Origin: Haliclystus octoradiatus
Taxonomy: Eukaryota; Cnidaria; Staurozoa; Stauromedusae; Haliclystidae
Direction: 5' to 3'
Length of the DNA stretch: 64,000 nt
NCBI GenBank assembly: GCA_916610825.1
Contig: OU744450.1
Coordinates: forward strand, 27,696,350 to 27,760,349
In this document: positions 1 through 10,567 of the stretch, piece by piece
Numbering within the stretch: position 1 is the stretch's first letter
Layout: each line of letters begins with the position of its first letter
Program-made: the position numbers and the translations under genes
Notes under the pieces: model-generated
Told to the model about the DNA's origin: nothing
The model's input: the letters and a program-made list of their open reading frames with translations, nothing else
Database searches by the model: none

Positions 1-2
1 TT

Positions 3-596
3 GACAAACACTTTCCGAAGGCCCATAGACTCCACAAAATTTTCAATAGAAATAATGTCAAGGTATCCTACAGCTGTATGGCTAATGTCGAAACTATAAT
101 TAGAAGCCATAACAATAAAGTCCTAAGTGACAATGGCATCACTAAACCTAAAAAGACTTGCAACTGCCGCAACAAAGACAATTGCCCATTGGAAAAAAAA
201 TGCCTATCCTCAAGCCTCGTTTACAAGGCTAACGTCACAACGGCACATGACAGCGTAGGCCAAAACTACATCGGTTTGACGGAAGGCACTTTCAAGCAGC
301 GCGCAGCCCAACATAAGATGTCCTTCAAAACAAAGAAATATGCAAACAGCACAGAGTTATCCAAACACATTTGAAAGCTCAAAGAGAAGCATATCAAGTA
401 CAGCATAAAATGGTCAATACTAGCCACAGCGGCTGCCTATAGTAACAAAACTAAAAAATGTAACCTATGCCTAACGGAGAAATTCCATATAATTTATTAT
501 AAACATGACAATTTACTAAATAAAAGAACGGAACTCATTTCTAAGTGCCGACACGAGAATAAATATTATTTAAGAAACTATAAGAATAACAAGTAG
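3..596 (+). pseudogene. Penelope-like retroelement, C-terminal fragment (broken)
   Basis: The reading frame is open from the window edge to a stop at 594-596, except for an in-frame TGA at 372-374. The frame resembles the C-terminal GIY-YIG-type region of Penelope-like elements. It has a Cys-rich stretch (CNCRNKDNCPLEKKC), then YKANVT, QNYIGLTEGTFKQR and H-x-xSFK, and after the stop KWSILATAAAYSN and CNLCLTEKFHI. In related elements a Trp is common where the TGA lies (KHI-W-KLK), so a TGG-to-TGA change is likely. In Penelope-like elements this domain nicks target DNA during retrotransposition. Upstream reverse transcriptase sequence is outside the window. The family assignment rests on motif order seen by eye and is fairly secure. 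The copy is not functional as it stands. Confidence 0.75.
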
Positions 597-807
597 ATAT
601 TTAACAATAGCATCGATAATACAATAGAATGTAATAAATATATTTAAACAATAGAAACGCTTCATTAAGTCATGTATATACTTGAGCACACCGTAATGAT
701 TTTTCATTTAATAAAACCGTCTGAAGAGCGTCTTTACGCGAAACTCAGAGTAACGGAATAAACTCGTGATCTTTGATCTACTATTTATATATATATATAT
801 ATATATT
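597..807 (+). repeat. Penelope-like element 3' region and TA microsatellite
   Basis: This is non-coding sequence directly after the Penelope-like stop codon. It includes the segment CTGAAGAGCGTCTTTACGCG near 720, of the kind seen in 3' untranslated regions of such elements. It ends in a (TA)n run at about 785-807, which probably marks the end of the element. The end point is an inference. Confidence 0.4.
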
Positions 808-808
808 A

Positions 809-959
809 CTAGAAAAAAGGATGCCTCCGGCCCAATGTTGTTACTGTTGAGAAGTTGTATTTAATTTCCTTCACTAAGGAGGTGGTTTAGTTCTATATAT
901 AGTGTAGATTACAGAATCAAAAAGCTTTTTGTAACACAAACGGTATGTAATGAAGATTG
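809..959 (+). repeat. Dispersed repeat family 1, copy 1
   Basis: About 150 bp that recurs in the same orientation at 25019-25163. Shared words include CTAGAAAAA at the left, CGGCCCAAT, GTTACT, AGAATCAAAAAGCTTTT and AACGGTAT at the right. The copies differ by substitutions and by a small insertion near 870. It has no coding potential and I do not recognise the family. It directly follows the Penelope-like fragment, so it could be the distal 3' end of that element. Confidence 0.6.
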
Positions 960-2724
960 ACTCTTACAGTTTAAGCGTTATAAGATTTCAAAAGTGTTAT
1001 TTGATTTCAGTTAACTAATATGATGTTGAAAAATACTTTGCTAAAGTTAATATGATTAATGAAGCGTTTTGGAAAATTTTAAACTGAACATGGCACGGAT
1101 TTCAGTTACACTATTTGACCATGTCAATATATAAGTAGCAACAACATTGAACATAACTTTTAAAATTGCGCTATCATGTTTCAAATCCATGCAGTTACCA
1201 AAATGAGTATGTAATGTTTATTAAAGTCATAGAAGCATTGTATATTGAATTATATAAGTTAAACATGTTTCTAGATTATTAATATCAAACTGCAAGTGGA
1301 AGTCTTGGGAATATTTTGCAAAATCTTAGTTTAATTTATGCTTCCATTTTCAAATCTTGAATACTACATACTATATACTATATACTATTAAATTGTGAAA
1401 TACTATTGTAGTATACAGTACTGAAATTCCTTGTTTTGAAATCACGCAACAGAGAAAACGCAGCACAAAGTTTAGTAAAGTTCCTGACACTGCAGCCACA
1501 TCAGAGCGCTCTGATTTTAATAAAATTTTAAAATATATATTTTATAAGACGACATATAAGATCAAACGGTAGTGGCTTTTTGTTCTCTTTTATTCTATCT
1601 CATGTTACACGGCTTTACAAATTTGCAAACATAAAACAACAATTTGAAAATGTGTTTCCCAAATTTTGAAGTTACTAAATTTAAAAGACTATCGAGTTTA
1701 CTTCAGTTCCGTAAATGATCGGTTTAAATTGCGTAATTTCAAAGTTTTTCTGCACAACTAAATTTCTTTTAATATATAAAGTGAGTTATAGTCGTCTGAT
1801 CAGAAAACAAATTGGGGATATGAAAAGAGAATTGAATTCTACAGTATATTATCAAATAAAACGAAATCCGAAAATATGTTGAAACGTCCAAGTCAGCTAT
1901 GCCTACACCTTTGGGACACCTTTTTGCTTGAAACATTCCATTTAAATGAGAAACAAATGGGATACAACGACATTCAGTGAATGATTGTAAATAGGGTAGA
2001 TTCAACTTTAAATATCTCCGTTATACGCGTTCTAACTAAGAAATCATTGTCACCATTCTTCATCATTTAGCTTCAGCTACTTAAATCTGTGTTAAATTTT
2101 TTTCGTGTCATGTGCACTTTTTAAAATAATATTGTAATAACAGTAATTAATGTTTTAAAATTATATAATACTACGTAAATTTTTGAGAAAAACCCTTTGG
2201 GGAAAATAAATTTTAAAAATGCTTTTTAAATTCTGTGTCCAATAAATTGAGTTTCTGCCCCACTACCAAATTGTTGAATTCATGAACGTTAGATAGTCTC
2301 CTTTTCATGGAATATTTCCTAAACCAATTTTTAAGTTAAGAAAAATACAAAGTTGATCGAAGGCTATTCAAATATCATACAAACTTTGAAAGAAAATGAA
2401 CATAGGCCTACAGTCCTGTCTAATACGGTTCAGTGAATTGTTTGCTTTTGGTCTGCTGAACTATTTTGCCCAAAATATGATGTTATTAAAATGATAGATA
2501 TCGTTCTGCATATAAAAGAACAACACCGTCTAGTAATTTCAATTTATCAAATGTGTGGTATATTCCTAATACGTCAACATTCCACCACGTCATTAGTATT
2601 GTGTAACTGTAAACTAGTTCCTATGTTGTAATCCTATCTATTCAGTGTCCCTTCACGTTTATTCGAATACACACGCAAACCAATTACAATATATAGATAA
2701 GAATACCAGATTTCAAGTAAAAAA
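960..2724. other. AT-rich non-coding stretch
   Basis: I see no gene here. Short open frames such as the 78-codon one on the minus strand at 1769-2005 have no recognisable motif. A TAGGCCTA palindrome lies at 2403-2410. Confidence 0.6.
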
Positions 2725-2839
2725 GTAGTAATTGAGACGGCTCTCCCTCTCTAAGGCGCTCATCTAACAATCTCTTATTTCTAGAGGAGTGGCTCTTTTC
2801 GCTAGGAGCAATGATTATTAATACTCTTACTGATCTCAT
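2725..2839 (+). repeat. Dispersed repeat family 2, copy 1 (diverged)
   Basis: This is a diverged relative of the segments at 6783-6951 and 22113-22337. Shared words are TTATTTCTAG, GAGTGGCT, TTTTCGCT, AGCAATGATT and GATCTCA. It is the most decayed of the three copies. I do not recognise the family. Confidence 0.55.
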
Positions 2840-2844
2840 TTTTT

Positions 2845-2958
2845 AAATGTTGACTGTCCATAATCAGTTTTTTGGAGTGGCAACCTAAGGAGAATAGTCA
2901 AAATCTACTTCTAAGGTTTCCACTCCGTAAAACTGATTATGGACAACTGTCAACATTT
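2845..2958. mobile_element. Hairpin MITE-like element with arms of about 45 bp
   Basis: The sequence starts AAATGTTGAC and ends GTCAACATTT. The outer 45 bp or so on each side are near-perfect inverted repeats, sharing GTCCATAATCAGTTTT and GGAGTGG, around a spacer of about 15-20 bp. It abuts the LINE fragment that begins at 2957. Its size and structure suggest a small fold-back or MITE insertion. I found no clear target-site duplication. Confidence 0.6.
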
Positions 2959-3270
2959 CCATTTTATGGGTCAAGTTTGGAACAATTTACCTGATGATCT
3001 TAGAACATTTAAAATTATTAACTCTTCATTTTATAACAACGTCAAATCACATTTTATAAAAACCCTTTGCAATAGATATTTGTTTGTATTAATAGCCGTT
3101 TGAAATTTCGTTTATTATAATGTTACATTATTGTTAATATAGCTAGTTTATCTCATTTAGTTTGTAGGCCTATATATAATTATGTTATTCGAATTCAGTG
3201 CGAAGGAGCTGCCAAGCGTGCGTACCTTTAATTATCCATTTAAAATAAAGTGAACAACAACAACAACAAT
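2957..3270 (+). pseudogene. LINE 3' end (last RT-ORF codons plus 3' UTR)
   Basis: A frame open from 2957 to the stop at 3101-3103 encodes the typical end of a CR1/L2-group polyprotein: GQVWNNLPDDLRTFK followed by SFYNNVKSHFIKTL. The 3' UTR follows and ends in a (CAA)n tail at about 3254-3270, the usual short repeat at such LINE ends. It is a 5'-truncated copy, as is common for LINE insertions. The 5' boundary coincides with the hairpin element at 2845-2958. Confidence 0.75.
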
Positions 3271-3911
3271 TTCAAATTTTTGACCTCTCTGCGTACTGTT
3301 AGCCCTTGTACAAAGTACTGTCTGAATTGTGTTGCAAGGAGTTGATAACATTTTGACTGTTTAGCCATCAAGTTTCAGTCTGAGAAAGAGTTTGAATGGT
3401 AGCTTTCAATGGAATGGAGTAGGGAACATTGTACATAACTGCCATGTTTTGGTAGCTATTATTTATTTTATAAGCATTTCAGGTGCAAGGAATGATGTAT
3501 CAAAGTCATCAAAATGTTGTATTTGAAACCCTATTTTTGATCATATTTGTTCAATTCTCGTTGTTTGTTCAAAATGTTTTTCCATAAATTTGAAGTTGCT
3601 GAATTTCCAAATTTCTGGGAAAAATATTAACCCATTGAGTAGTGCATAAAAGATATCAGTTTTTCATAATGAGTTAATTGTTCCATTTTGTAAATATTTT
3701 ATAGGAATTGGAAGAAGAAGATTAAGAAGCAGAGTACAGTGTACAATATTATAATTATGCAACCGTAGGTTACCTAGGTTACCAGAGAGCAGCTACAAAC
3801 ACAGTTGGCAGTTTTCATGTGGTGTACTACTGATATAATAGCATATCATATGATTTAGCACTGACATAAATTATTATTTGTTGTTATTATAAAATATATA
3901 TTATGTCGTAA
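3271..3911. other. 3' flank of caspase B, no gene seen
   Basis: AT-rich sequence between the LINE end and the caspase B stop codon. It should hold the 3' UTR and poly(A) site of caspase B on the minus strand. A TTTATT near 3466 (AATAAA on the minus strand) is one candidate, but I cannot tell it from chance in this AT-rich sequence. Confidence 0.4.
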
Positions 3912-4129
3912 TTATCCAAGATACCAGGAAGCCCTCATAGAATCTTTCCTTTGGTATGTAACAGATGCTCGTTCGAGGTCTTCTGTTGTTCCTTCTCGGG
4001 TAGAAACTGCATTATTCATTTCTTCAAACAATTTAGACACCGACATAGATGCTGCATATTGATTTAGGAAGGAGCAAAGGTCAAAAATAAACCATGTCCC
4101 ATCACTCGGTGACCTCCATGACTTTTTTC
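3912..4129 (-). CDS. Caspase B exon 4: p10 subunit
   Basis: A 74-base intron ends at TTTTCAAG. The exon reads KKSWRSPSDGTWFIFDLCSF, an unmistakable caspase p10 start with the S1 arginine and the S4-region Trp. It ends in ASWYLG and TAA. Another AG slightly upstream (ATTTCAG on the minus strand) would shift the frame and destroy the p10 motif, so this acceptor was chosen. Confidence 0.85.
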
Positions 4130-7100
4130 CTTGAAAAGATAACAGATATCATTTCAGAATCTGAATATATGTCACTGTGTTTCAAATGATGTGTTTTGCG
4201 TACCTGGTGTTGCGCTAATCCAAACAAGCCAGTCTGTATCATCAGGATGCTCTGTATCACCTGTAGGCATGGTAACAGGTCTATTTGCCTGTTCAACAGC
4301 AGGGCCATCGCTTTTCAATTGAGAGGTTAGACGACCAGTGCAGTCGTCACCTTGACATGCCTGGACAATAAACAACTTCGGTTTTCCAACTAATGTTCTG
4401 CAATTGTATCCACTAAAGCATTTTCTGATTTCTTCAATTGGAATTGGCTCATCATCAACTCCAAATACATGATCTTCTTTGCCATGTGTTAGAATACAGA
4501 AAACGAAGCAGTCATATTTTGAATGATCTTGCTTTGCAAAGTTTTGTGACTGTGTTCTTATTTTATCTTTTGTTAAATTTCTAAGGCTATCATCACAATG
4601 GACTTTGAAATGGAGTGACTTAAAGGTCTTCGTTAATTTTTCGGCATCAATATCACTGCCGTCTCTTCTTGGATTGTTTTTAAAGTTAATGTTGTTAATG
4701 ATGACACAAATGCCACGTGGAGTGCTTTTCATTTGGTAACCTAAGATTAAGACATTAAATTTTATTGCTTGTTAATGATGACACACAATACCGAAAATCA
4801 TCAGCGAGATTTCTATTATTGTTCAAAATTGGTCTAGTATTCTATTATTCCTTTGCCGTAGTAAATCATGTCTTAAAACCTCTGTGTCACTGTGTTTCTA
4901 ATTAAGACACTGATCGAATAAGGCTATTATTCTGCATTATTTGTATATAGGATGAACATTTGTTGTTTTCTCTTGGTAATTATGCAATTGAAAGTGGAAT
5001 GCACGTGACAAGCATCACAGTTGTGGTCTTAAACAAAGCATTACACATGCCCTTTCAAGATAACTGCTCAAGTTGTCTATGCCATGTCTATGCTGTGTTT
5101 TGGTTCTCTGATACCAACACGCATAAATGTTGGGCGACACGAGAAAGCATCCATAGAACACGAGCCTGTAGGGCAAATGTTTTTCAGTTTTCGAGTGTTT
5201 CAGATATTGGTATCAGAGAACTTAAACACAAGGCTGCTGTGCAGTAACCCTTTTTGTGAAATAAAAAATATTTTTACTATTTTCAAACGGATTGAGTCAT
5301 TTCCGATTCTTTGACTGCTATGATTTTGATTGTCTTGTTTCTTATTTTGGCTGTTTTGCAAGCTTTTGCTGGTTTTGTAGGGCTTTTGATTTTGCCTCGA
5401 AATAGCCACTATGAACAAAAAAGTGATCCCCCCCAATACAAATTTTGGATTCATATTCGAGCAAATTTGAGACATAATTGCAGAATTGTGCAATTTTGAA
5501 GGTATAACAGTACCGTGGCTAAATATATATATGTTAATGCTGACATTCAATGGATATCCTTGGCCTTGCCTATCTCTGGGGCATGTCTGAAACACAAAAT
5601 CTAAAAGGGGGGGGGGGTGGATCAATTTCAATTAGACATTTGGACAAATATCGCACTGTTCAGATCTTACTTCGTAATCGCGATGATAGCTACACAAACA
5701 AAAGTAACAGACTATGCAAGGACATGAAAACAAAGCAAAAATATGTCATTCACTAATTCACTGCAACTGAATCAAACGCTCAGATTTCTGTTTTCTGTAT
5801 TTCAGGCGTGCCCTATTTCTCATCCCGTCAAGTTTTTAAGTGAGCAGTTGAAGTGAATGTTTTCGACATTTGAATTGTTACCTCTATCATTTATTCGTTG
5901 TGCTGACGGTAATGCTGTGAGTAAAATAATAACAGCAGTGTAATATGCGAATAATTAGTATGAATAACATAATTTAAAATAATTAACATAAATTACGAAC
6001 CTAGTGGAGTGTGTCTATTTTGATGTCCATGTTGATTGAGAAACTCTTTCACTATGTTGCAACTAGCTTCGTCGTTCATCATGGATAGAACCATACAAAA
6101 TTCATGCAAATGGTGGGCGTTTGGGCTAAGACGTTTCCTTTCTTTCAGGTGTGAAAACAGAGCAGCAGCAGATGTTAGTTCAAAAGAAGCTGCAAAAAAT
6201 TAACAAAATAAATTCCAAGTGGATAGGCCTAATGTTCCGGCTGCCGGAATCCTGATTACTAGCGATAATGTTCCGTACATCTTTTGCGCATGCGTTATCT
6301 GTTGTCTGCTTTTCTCTCACATTAGTTCAACATGCAATGGCGACGGCCGGTCCTGTTCCTCGACCATATAATAACAATTCTGTTTATCAATTTAATCGTA
6401 GAATATATAAAAGAATTTAAAATGAAAGTGCTAGAAGGTGAAAACATATATGAGAGATTCACGACGCTAGATACCACACCAAATCGTGCTCCTAAACTTA
6501 TAGAAAAAGCGAACAAACTCAGCTTCAATTTTGAGTTTCAGAGTTTTGACTTTCGGTATACGTCAAATCAGAATTAGTAGGCATAAAGCATCAGTTACAG
6601 GATAAGAAAATAACTAATACGTTATTATCCTAAATTATTACAACCGCCAAAGTAAAAATGTTTTTAAATGTTATTAGCCGACATAAATATTCTCTGAAAC
6701 CTTCAGAACGCCAAATATATGTCACAACACTCAAATATCGAAAACGCTGGGCCACGACGCTGAAAAGCTTCGATAAATCAGGTAAGTAATGTAGACGGTG
6801 TCGCCCTACCGAAGGCACCCGTACCACTTCTCTATTTCTAGGTGAGTGGCTTTTTTCGCTGAGAGCAATGATTTTAAACGCTCTTTGTTGATCTCAGCCG
6901 CGACACTGCAGATCAATTTCAACAGATTTTATGGCAGGTAGGTCTTGATTGTACGATGCTATGAATTCTTTTACAAACTCTTTAAGATTTAATTTGGATC
7001 GATTGACATGGTCATGTTTACTATCTATCTACGCATGCGCAAAGGACGCACGGAACATTATCTTCTGAGAACAACTTTCCGGCAGCCGAGACAATATCCG

Positions 7101-7486
7101 CCGCGAAATAAATTATTTTATCAATTTATCATACAACTGCTGTTGCTACATTTAGGGTCATGCACAATTTTATATATTTATATGCAGGATTCTCAATATT
7201 ATTTCTTTCTTTTAAAACCTCAAGTTAGATTAGATCCCTCGCATGTAGAACAGAAAACTCTACAATAAATTGACATATAAACTGTAACATGTCTGACTGA
7301 CTGAAGCAGCGAAGCTGAAGATATAAGCTATAATAACCTAGCTTGAATGCATCGACACTGACCTGGAGTTTTGTAATACAAGGCAATTTCTCCGATGTGA
7401 TCAGTGGTCAGATTTCTACCAATTTTAACCATTAATGTCTTGTACTGCAACTCAGTTTTCTTGAGCTTTTCTTCCTCGTCCGCCAT
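3912..7486 (-). CDS. Caspase B: single-DED caspase (caspase-8/10-like), four exons
   Basis: Joined exons on the minus strand are 7486-7363, 6189-6001, 4740-4204 and 4129-3912, giving 355 codons plus stop. All three introns are phase 1 with GT...AG ends. Residues 1 to about 100 form one death effector domain. A linker of only a few residues follows, then the p20 domain with the S1 arginine context RRDGSDID, catalytic His190 in LTHG and catalytic Cys233 in QACQG, then p10 with SWRSPSDGTWFI, where Arg289 is the canonical S1-pocket residue. DED caspases are recruited by DED adaptors such as FADD and cut after Asp to start apoptosis or immune signalling. Vertebrate caspase-8 and -10 carry two DEDs and this gene has one. 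The DED lacks the usual RxDL motif (it reads MMNDEAS there). The start ATG has a good context (A at -3, G at +4). Exon structure is inferred without transcripts. Confidence 0.88.
4204..4740 (-). CDS. Caspase B exon 3: p20 catalytic subunit
   Basis: The acceptor is CTTAATCTTAG. The exon starts with GYQMKSTPRGICVIINN, so the DED joins the protease domain almost directly. It holds the HG (LTHGKED) and QACQGDD active-site motifs. Asp-rich inter-subunit sequence (TEHPDDTDW) follows, which could carry the maturation cleavage site. The exon ends in ISATPG with donor G|GTACGC. Confidence 0.88.
5094..5230. mobile_element. Short MITE-like element in caspase B intron 2
   Basis: The ends are inverted repeats sharing TGTGTTT and GTTCTCTGATACCAA over about 25 bp, separated by about 85 bp. 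It lies in the intron between the DED and p20 exons. No target-site duplication was resolved, so the mobile nature is inferred from the structure. Confidence 0.45.
6001..6189 (-). CDS. Caspase B exon 2: second half of the DED
   Basis: The acceptor is TTTTTTGCAG and the donor G|GTTCGT. It encodes ALFSHLKERKRLSPNAHHLH and then EFCMVLSMMNDEASCNIVKE, which align with DED helices 4-6. The segment LFSHLKERKRL matches the LFQRLQEKRML-type helix of caspase-8. The RxDL position reads NDEAS. Confidence 0.82.
6238..7088. mobile_element. TIR element of about 851 bp in caspase B intron 1
   Basis: The ends are inverted repeats of roughly 60 bp. Both carry CGGCTGCCGGAA at the tip, followed by ATAATGTTCCGT and TTTGCGCATGCGT. 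The element encodes no recognisable transposase. An 81-codon frame at 6332-6577 has no motif I know. The right part contains copy 2 of dispersed repeat family 2 (6783-6951). I could not find a convincing target-site duplication. Confidence 0.6.
6783..6951 (+). repeat. Dispersed repeat family 2, copy 2
   Basis: Close match to 22113-22337. It starts at GTAATGTAGA and runs through TCGCCCTACCGAAGGCACCC, TCTATTTCTAG, GTGGCTTTTTTCGCTGAGAG, AGCCGCGACACTGCAGATCA and ATGGCAG to GGTCTTGATTG. It is nested inside the TIR element in caspase B intron 1. Confidence 0.7.
7363..7486 (-). CDS. Caspase B exon 1: first half of the DED
   Basis: Encodes 41 codons plus one base, from MADEEEK to YYKTP. The pattern LMVKIGRNLTTDHIGEIALYY matches helices 1-3 of a DED in outline, but the FL hydrophobic patch seen in caspase-8 and in caspase A is not preserved. 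The donor is G|GTCAGT. Confidence 0.8.
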
Positions 7487-7790
7487 TTTGTTTTGTTATG
7501 CGGTATCTTGTGGGAAATGATGATGACGATGATGGTAGAATACCTGGAAGCAACCTCGTTTTGAGTGTTTTATTCACCAACCAGCGCTCGATAAAAGTTC
7601 ACGTGATACAAAGGTACGCTGTGATTGGGCACACCATATTTTTGGATTGTGGCACAGTTTTTTAGCCTCATTCCATCGGTCGGTATTAGTTCATAGTCAA
7701 CATCGGTCCCTAGCGTCGTCGCGCGTCATGTATTTCGTTATCCTTTAGTCAACATCGACCCTAGCGTCGCGCGCCATCCATGCCTTCGTG
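7487..7790 (-). promoter_or_regulatory. Caspase B upstream region with a duplicated promoter block
   Basis: The segment 7664-7730 is nearly identical to the sequence upstream of caspase A (14488-14540 plus 14602-14614), in the same orientation relative to transcription of each gene. A partial second copy of part of the block (AGTCAACATCG, CCTAGCGTCGCGCG) follows at 7747-7782. No TATA box is obvious. The promoter role is inferred from position and conservation between paralogues. Confidence 0.5.
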
Positions 7791-7799
7791 ATTAAAGAT

Positions 7800-8606
7800 G
7801 GCCGCTAGTTGCCGAGAAAATTAGAAGAAACTCATCATCAGAGTTCAGACTGTTCAGAGTTGCTACTCTGCTACTTAAACATATCTAGAATATTTTCGTT
7901 ACCATCGTAAATAATCTTATTCATTCCGCTGTTTTTAATGTATTTTTTGAATGGCAGTAGAATGCTCAGAGTCCCTTCGTGTCGCGAAGCGGTGTTGTTG
8001 ACCTGTTGTCTTGTTGGTGATGGACTGGTGGATGGTGATGGTGTCTTTAACTTATAACGTGACCTGGCTTGGTTGGTTAAGTTGGTGGCCGAGGTCTCAA
8101 ATCTGAAAACAAGTATGCTTGTTATTGTATCAGCAATTATTATTGCTGTATAAACTATTTAAATGATCAATATGTGTGTTTGATTGTGAGATGTGGTCTA
8201 TGGACTATGATGATTTCAAGAATACATTGGCCTAGCCTAGTAAGTCAGATATTCAATTTACCCTCTTTTATGTTACATGCTATATCTCCTAGTTCTGTTC
8301 ACCGTGTTTCTTACATAAGTTAATATTTATTCAAAATGTTATTTTTGATATATCTTTTATATATTGTGACATAATGTGTTGTAAGTTGTCTTACTGATTG
8401 AACATAGGACCATTATAATACATTAAGACCATTATATATTATTGATTTATTATTTAAATATTTTACATATTATATTATGACATAAATATACACATAGTGA
8501 CATAGGCCTACAGTCATACATACATGACATAATCAAATACAGTGTTAAACAGGTGCTACATGTGCCTATCTGTGATTTTGATTCAAAATAAAGCACAACA
8601 AAAACA
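7800..8606. other. Intergenic, no gene seen
   Basis: I see no coding region or transposon ends. A short ATG frame near 7797 (MAASCREN, then stop) is too short to support. Confidence 0.5.
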
Positions 8607-8614
8607 AGAATAGT

Positions 8615-9586
8615 CGGTGTCTGTAAACTGCAAGCTTGCATACGTGTGTACTTTTCACATAAATTTTCATAAATTTTCACATTTCTCCGCTATTCCAGAA
8701 AGGAGATTGAATCCGTGCATAAAAGTTAACTTTGTGGAAGTTTCAGCCTTTGATGTGATCGTTTTTTTTGTGACACATTTATTTGTAAATAAATATGTTA
8801 ATATTAACTTTTTTCTTATAAAAATCAAACACATTTTTATGGAGATATCGTGCAATCGTTCTCGTTTTTTGTACACCTGCAGTATTACTAGGCCTATGTG
8901 TTTTACTGCTTTTCATTGACGATCGGGGATGTGAAACTACTCTGTGACATCAAATTGTCAAAGGAGGCTGCCGTGAAGGCATTGCCTTTTAACACCCCAA
9001 AACATCACAATTTATTTGGAATCCAAGGGTTGTCACACAATCCCCATCTCAAACATTATATTTCCATTCTATACAAACTCTTGGTATTTCTGACATACTC
9101 ATATGACGTTGATTCGTTGCAATTATTTCTGTCAATTTCTCGAATGATGACAATGAATTTAAATTCCTAAATCTTTTTACCATAACCTTGCATGGTTTTA
9201 GTTGTTAAAATTATATTCCTGCAACATTTTTACACTTATTAAGCAAGAAGAGAGGCTATATCACACTATTTTTGCGTCATGGAAATATTGTATTCCTCAG
9301 CTTGCAATCCAAATGACTCAGTTCAATATGCATAATCTATTTGAAAACGAAAAATTTAATATTATCATATATTTATTTACACAAATCAATGTCTTGTGAA
9401 AAAGCAATCAGAATATCAGATCAAATGTCCATACAATCTAGACTCATTCTGTAGCGCAATGCGAGACGATAGATGGTGAGAATATTACACAGCTTCAACC
9501 TCCTTTCTGGGGTAAAATGTGAAAATTTATGAATATTTATGTAAAAGTTACGCACATGCGCAAGTAAACACAGTTTACAGACACCG
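8615..9586. mobile_element. Non-autonomous DNA transposon, 972 bp, hAT-like 8-bp TSD
   Basis: Terminal inverted repeats of about 100 bp start CGGTGTCTGTAAACTG and continue with shared inner words (ATAAATTTTCACATTT-like, CCAGAAAGGAG). The flanks are AGAATAGT on the left (8607-8614) and AGGATAGT on the right (9587-9594), an 8-bp target-site duplication with one mismatch. Eight-base duplications are typical of hAT elements. No transposase frame is present, so it would depend on a transposase supplied in trans. Short frames inside it are not recognisable. Confidence 0.75.
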
Positions 9587-9594
9587 AGGATAGT

Positions 9595-10567
9595 CCATTC
9601 ATAGAATCATTGGCCTAGCCAATGAGCCAGCCAGCCGAATCTTTGTAATTAACAATACATCGTTCCAAATGGCCCAAATCTTTAGGCCTACGCCTAATGC
9701 CTATATTCCCCTCAAGTGTTCCATGAGCGTGTTTTAGTGTTTCCTAATATTTATATAGGTTGGAAATGAACTAGTGCTTGCCCATTTTACCATTTCAGCA
9801 GCAAATTTAGTGCATAGCATAGGTCTAAGCTAACTCACCTACAATTTTGGAATTTATTCTATACTTAGCTAGAGACTATCAAGCAGGGTGTCACAAAAGG
9901 TTTATGAATCATGTCAACAGATTGAAAACCTTAGACAAATGTTAACAGCTTTTCTGAAATTAAAATATTTTTAAGCATGGTTGGGCCTATGAATGAATTT
10001 TACATGAATACATGAATTTCACAACATAGAAAGATGGAATATGTAAGTCATGATTTTGGATAAGAAGACAATGTTAATAATTGAAAACCTTCTGAATTTT
10101 CGCTGGCCAGTGTCTGTTACTTGCGTGTGTGCGTACTGCGTGCTTTTTCAGGAAATACGTCATAATTTATTACCTTTTAGACTACGACCTCCACTTACTA
10201 TTTAGGATGTCATGTTATGAAGATGTTCTGGCTTGGCTAAATTTGGCAGTCCCTGTCATGTTGTAATTGATGGGGACTTTACTCCGACTTAATTTAGGCC
10301 TATGAATGATCTAATTTATTGAACATTATTCGACCGCTATTAAGCAATATCAATAGCTCATAGGAAACTGTGCGCCATTGCTTTGCATTATAACTAGCAC
10401 AACTTTAACAAGCATCTACATGACTCTCTTGCTCAAAATATGTTTTTGAAAACTCCTGATCAAATTAGAAATTCTCATTCGTGATATCAAATTCGAATTG
10501 TAAGATCGATTGTGTTTTTGAACCTAGATTTGCTATGGTGATGTGGCGTCAAACTCTAAAACAATAA
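9595..10567. other. Intergenic, no gene seen
   Basis: Unique-looking AT-rich sequence. It holds two TAGGCCTA palindromes (9683-9690 and 10295-10302). No coding region is supportable. Confidence 0.5.

Noticed and set aside
4102..4308. 68-codon minus-strand frame overlapping caspase B exons 3 and 4
   Set aside because: It is in another frame, and its use would destroy the p10 motif SWRSPSDGTWFI.
5200..5631. 143-codon minus-strand frame in caspase B intron 2
   Set aside because: It is low-complexity intronic sequence with no caspase or DED motif, and it would break the phase-1 join between exons 2 and 3.
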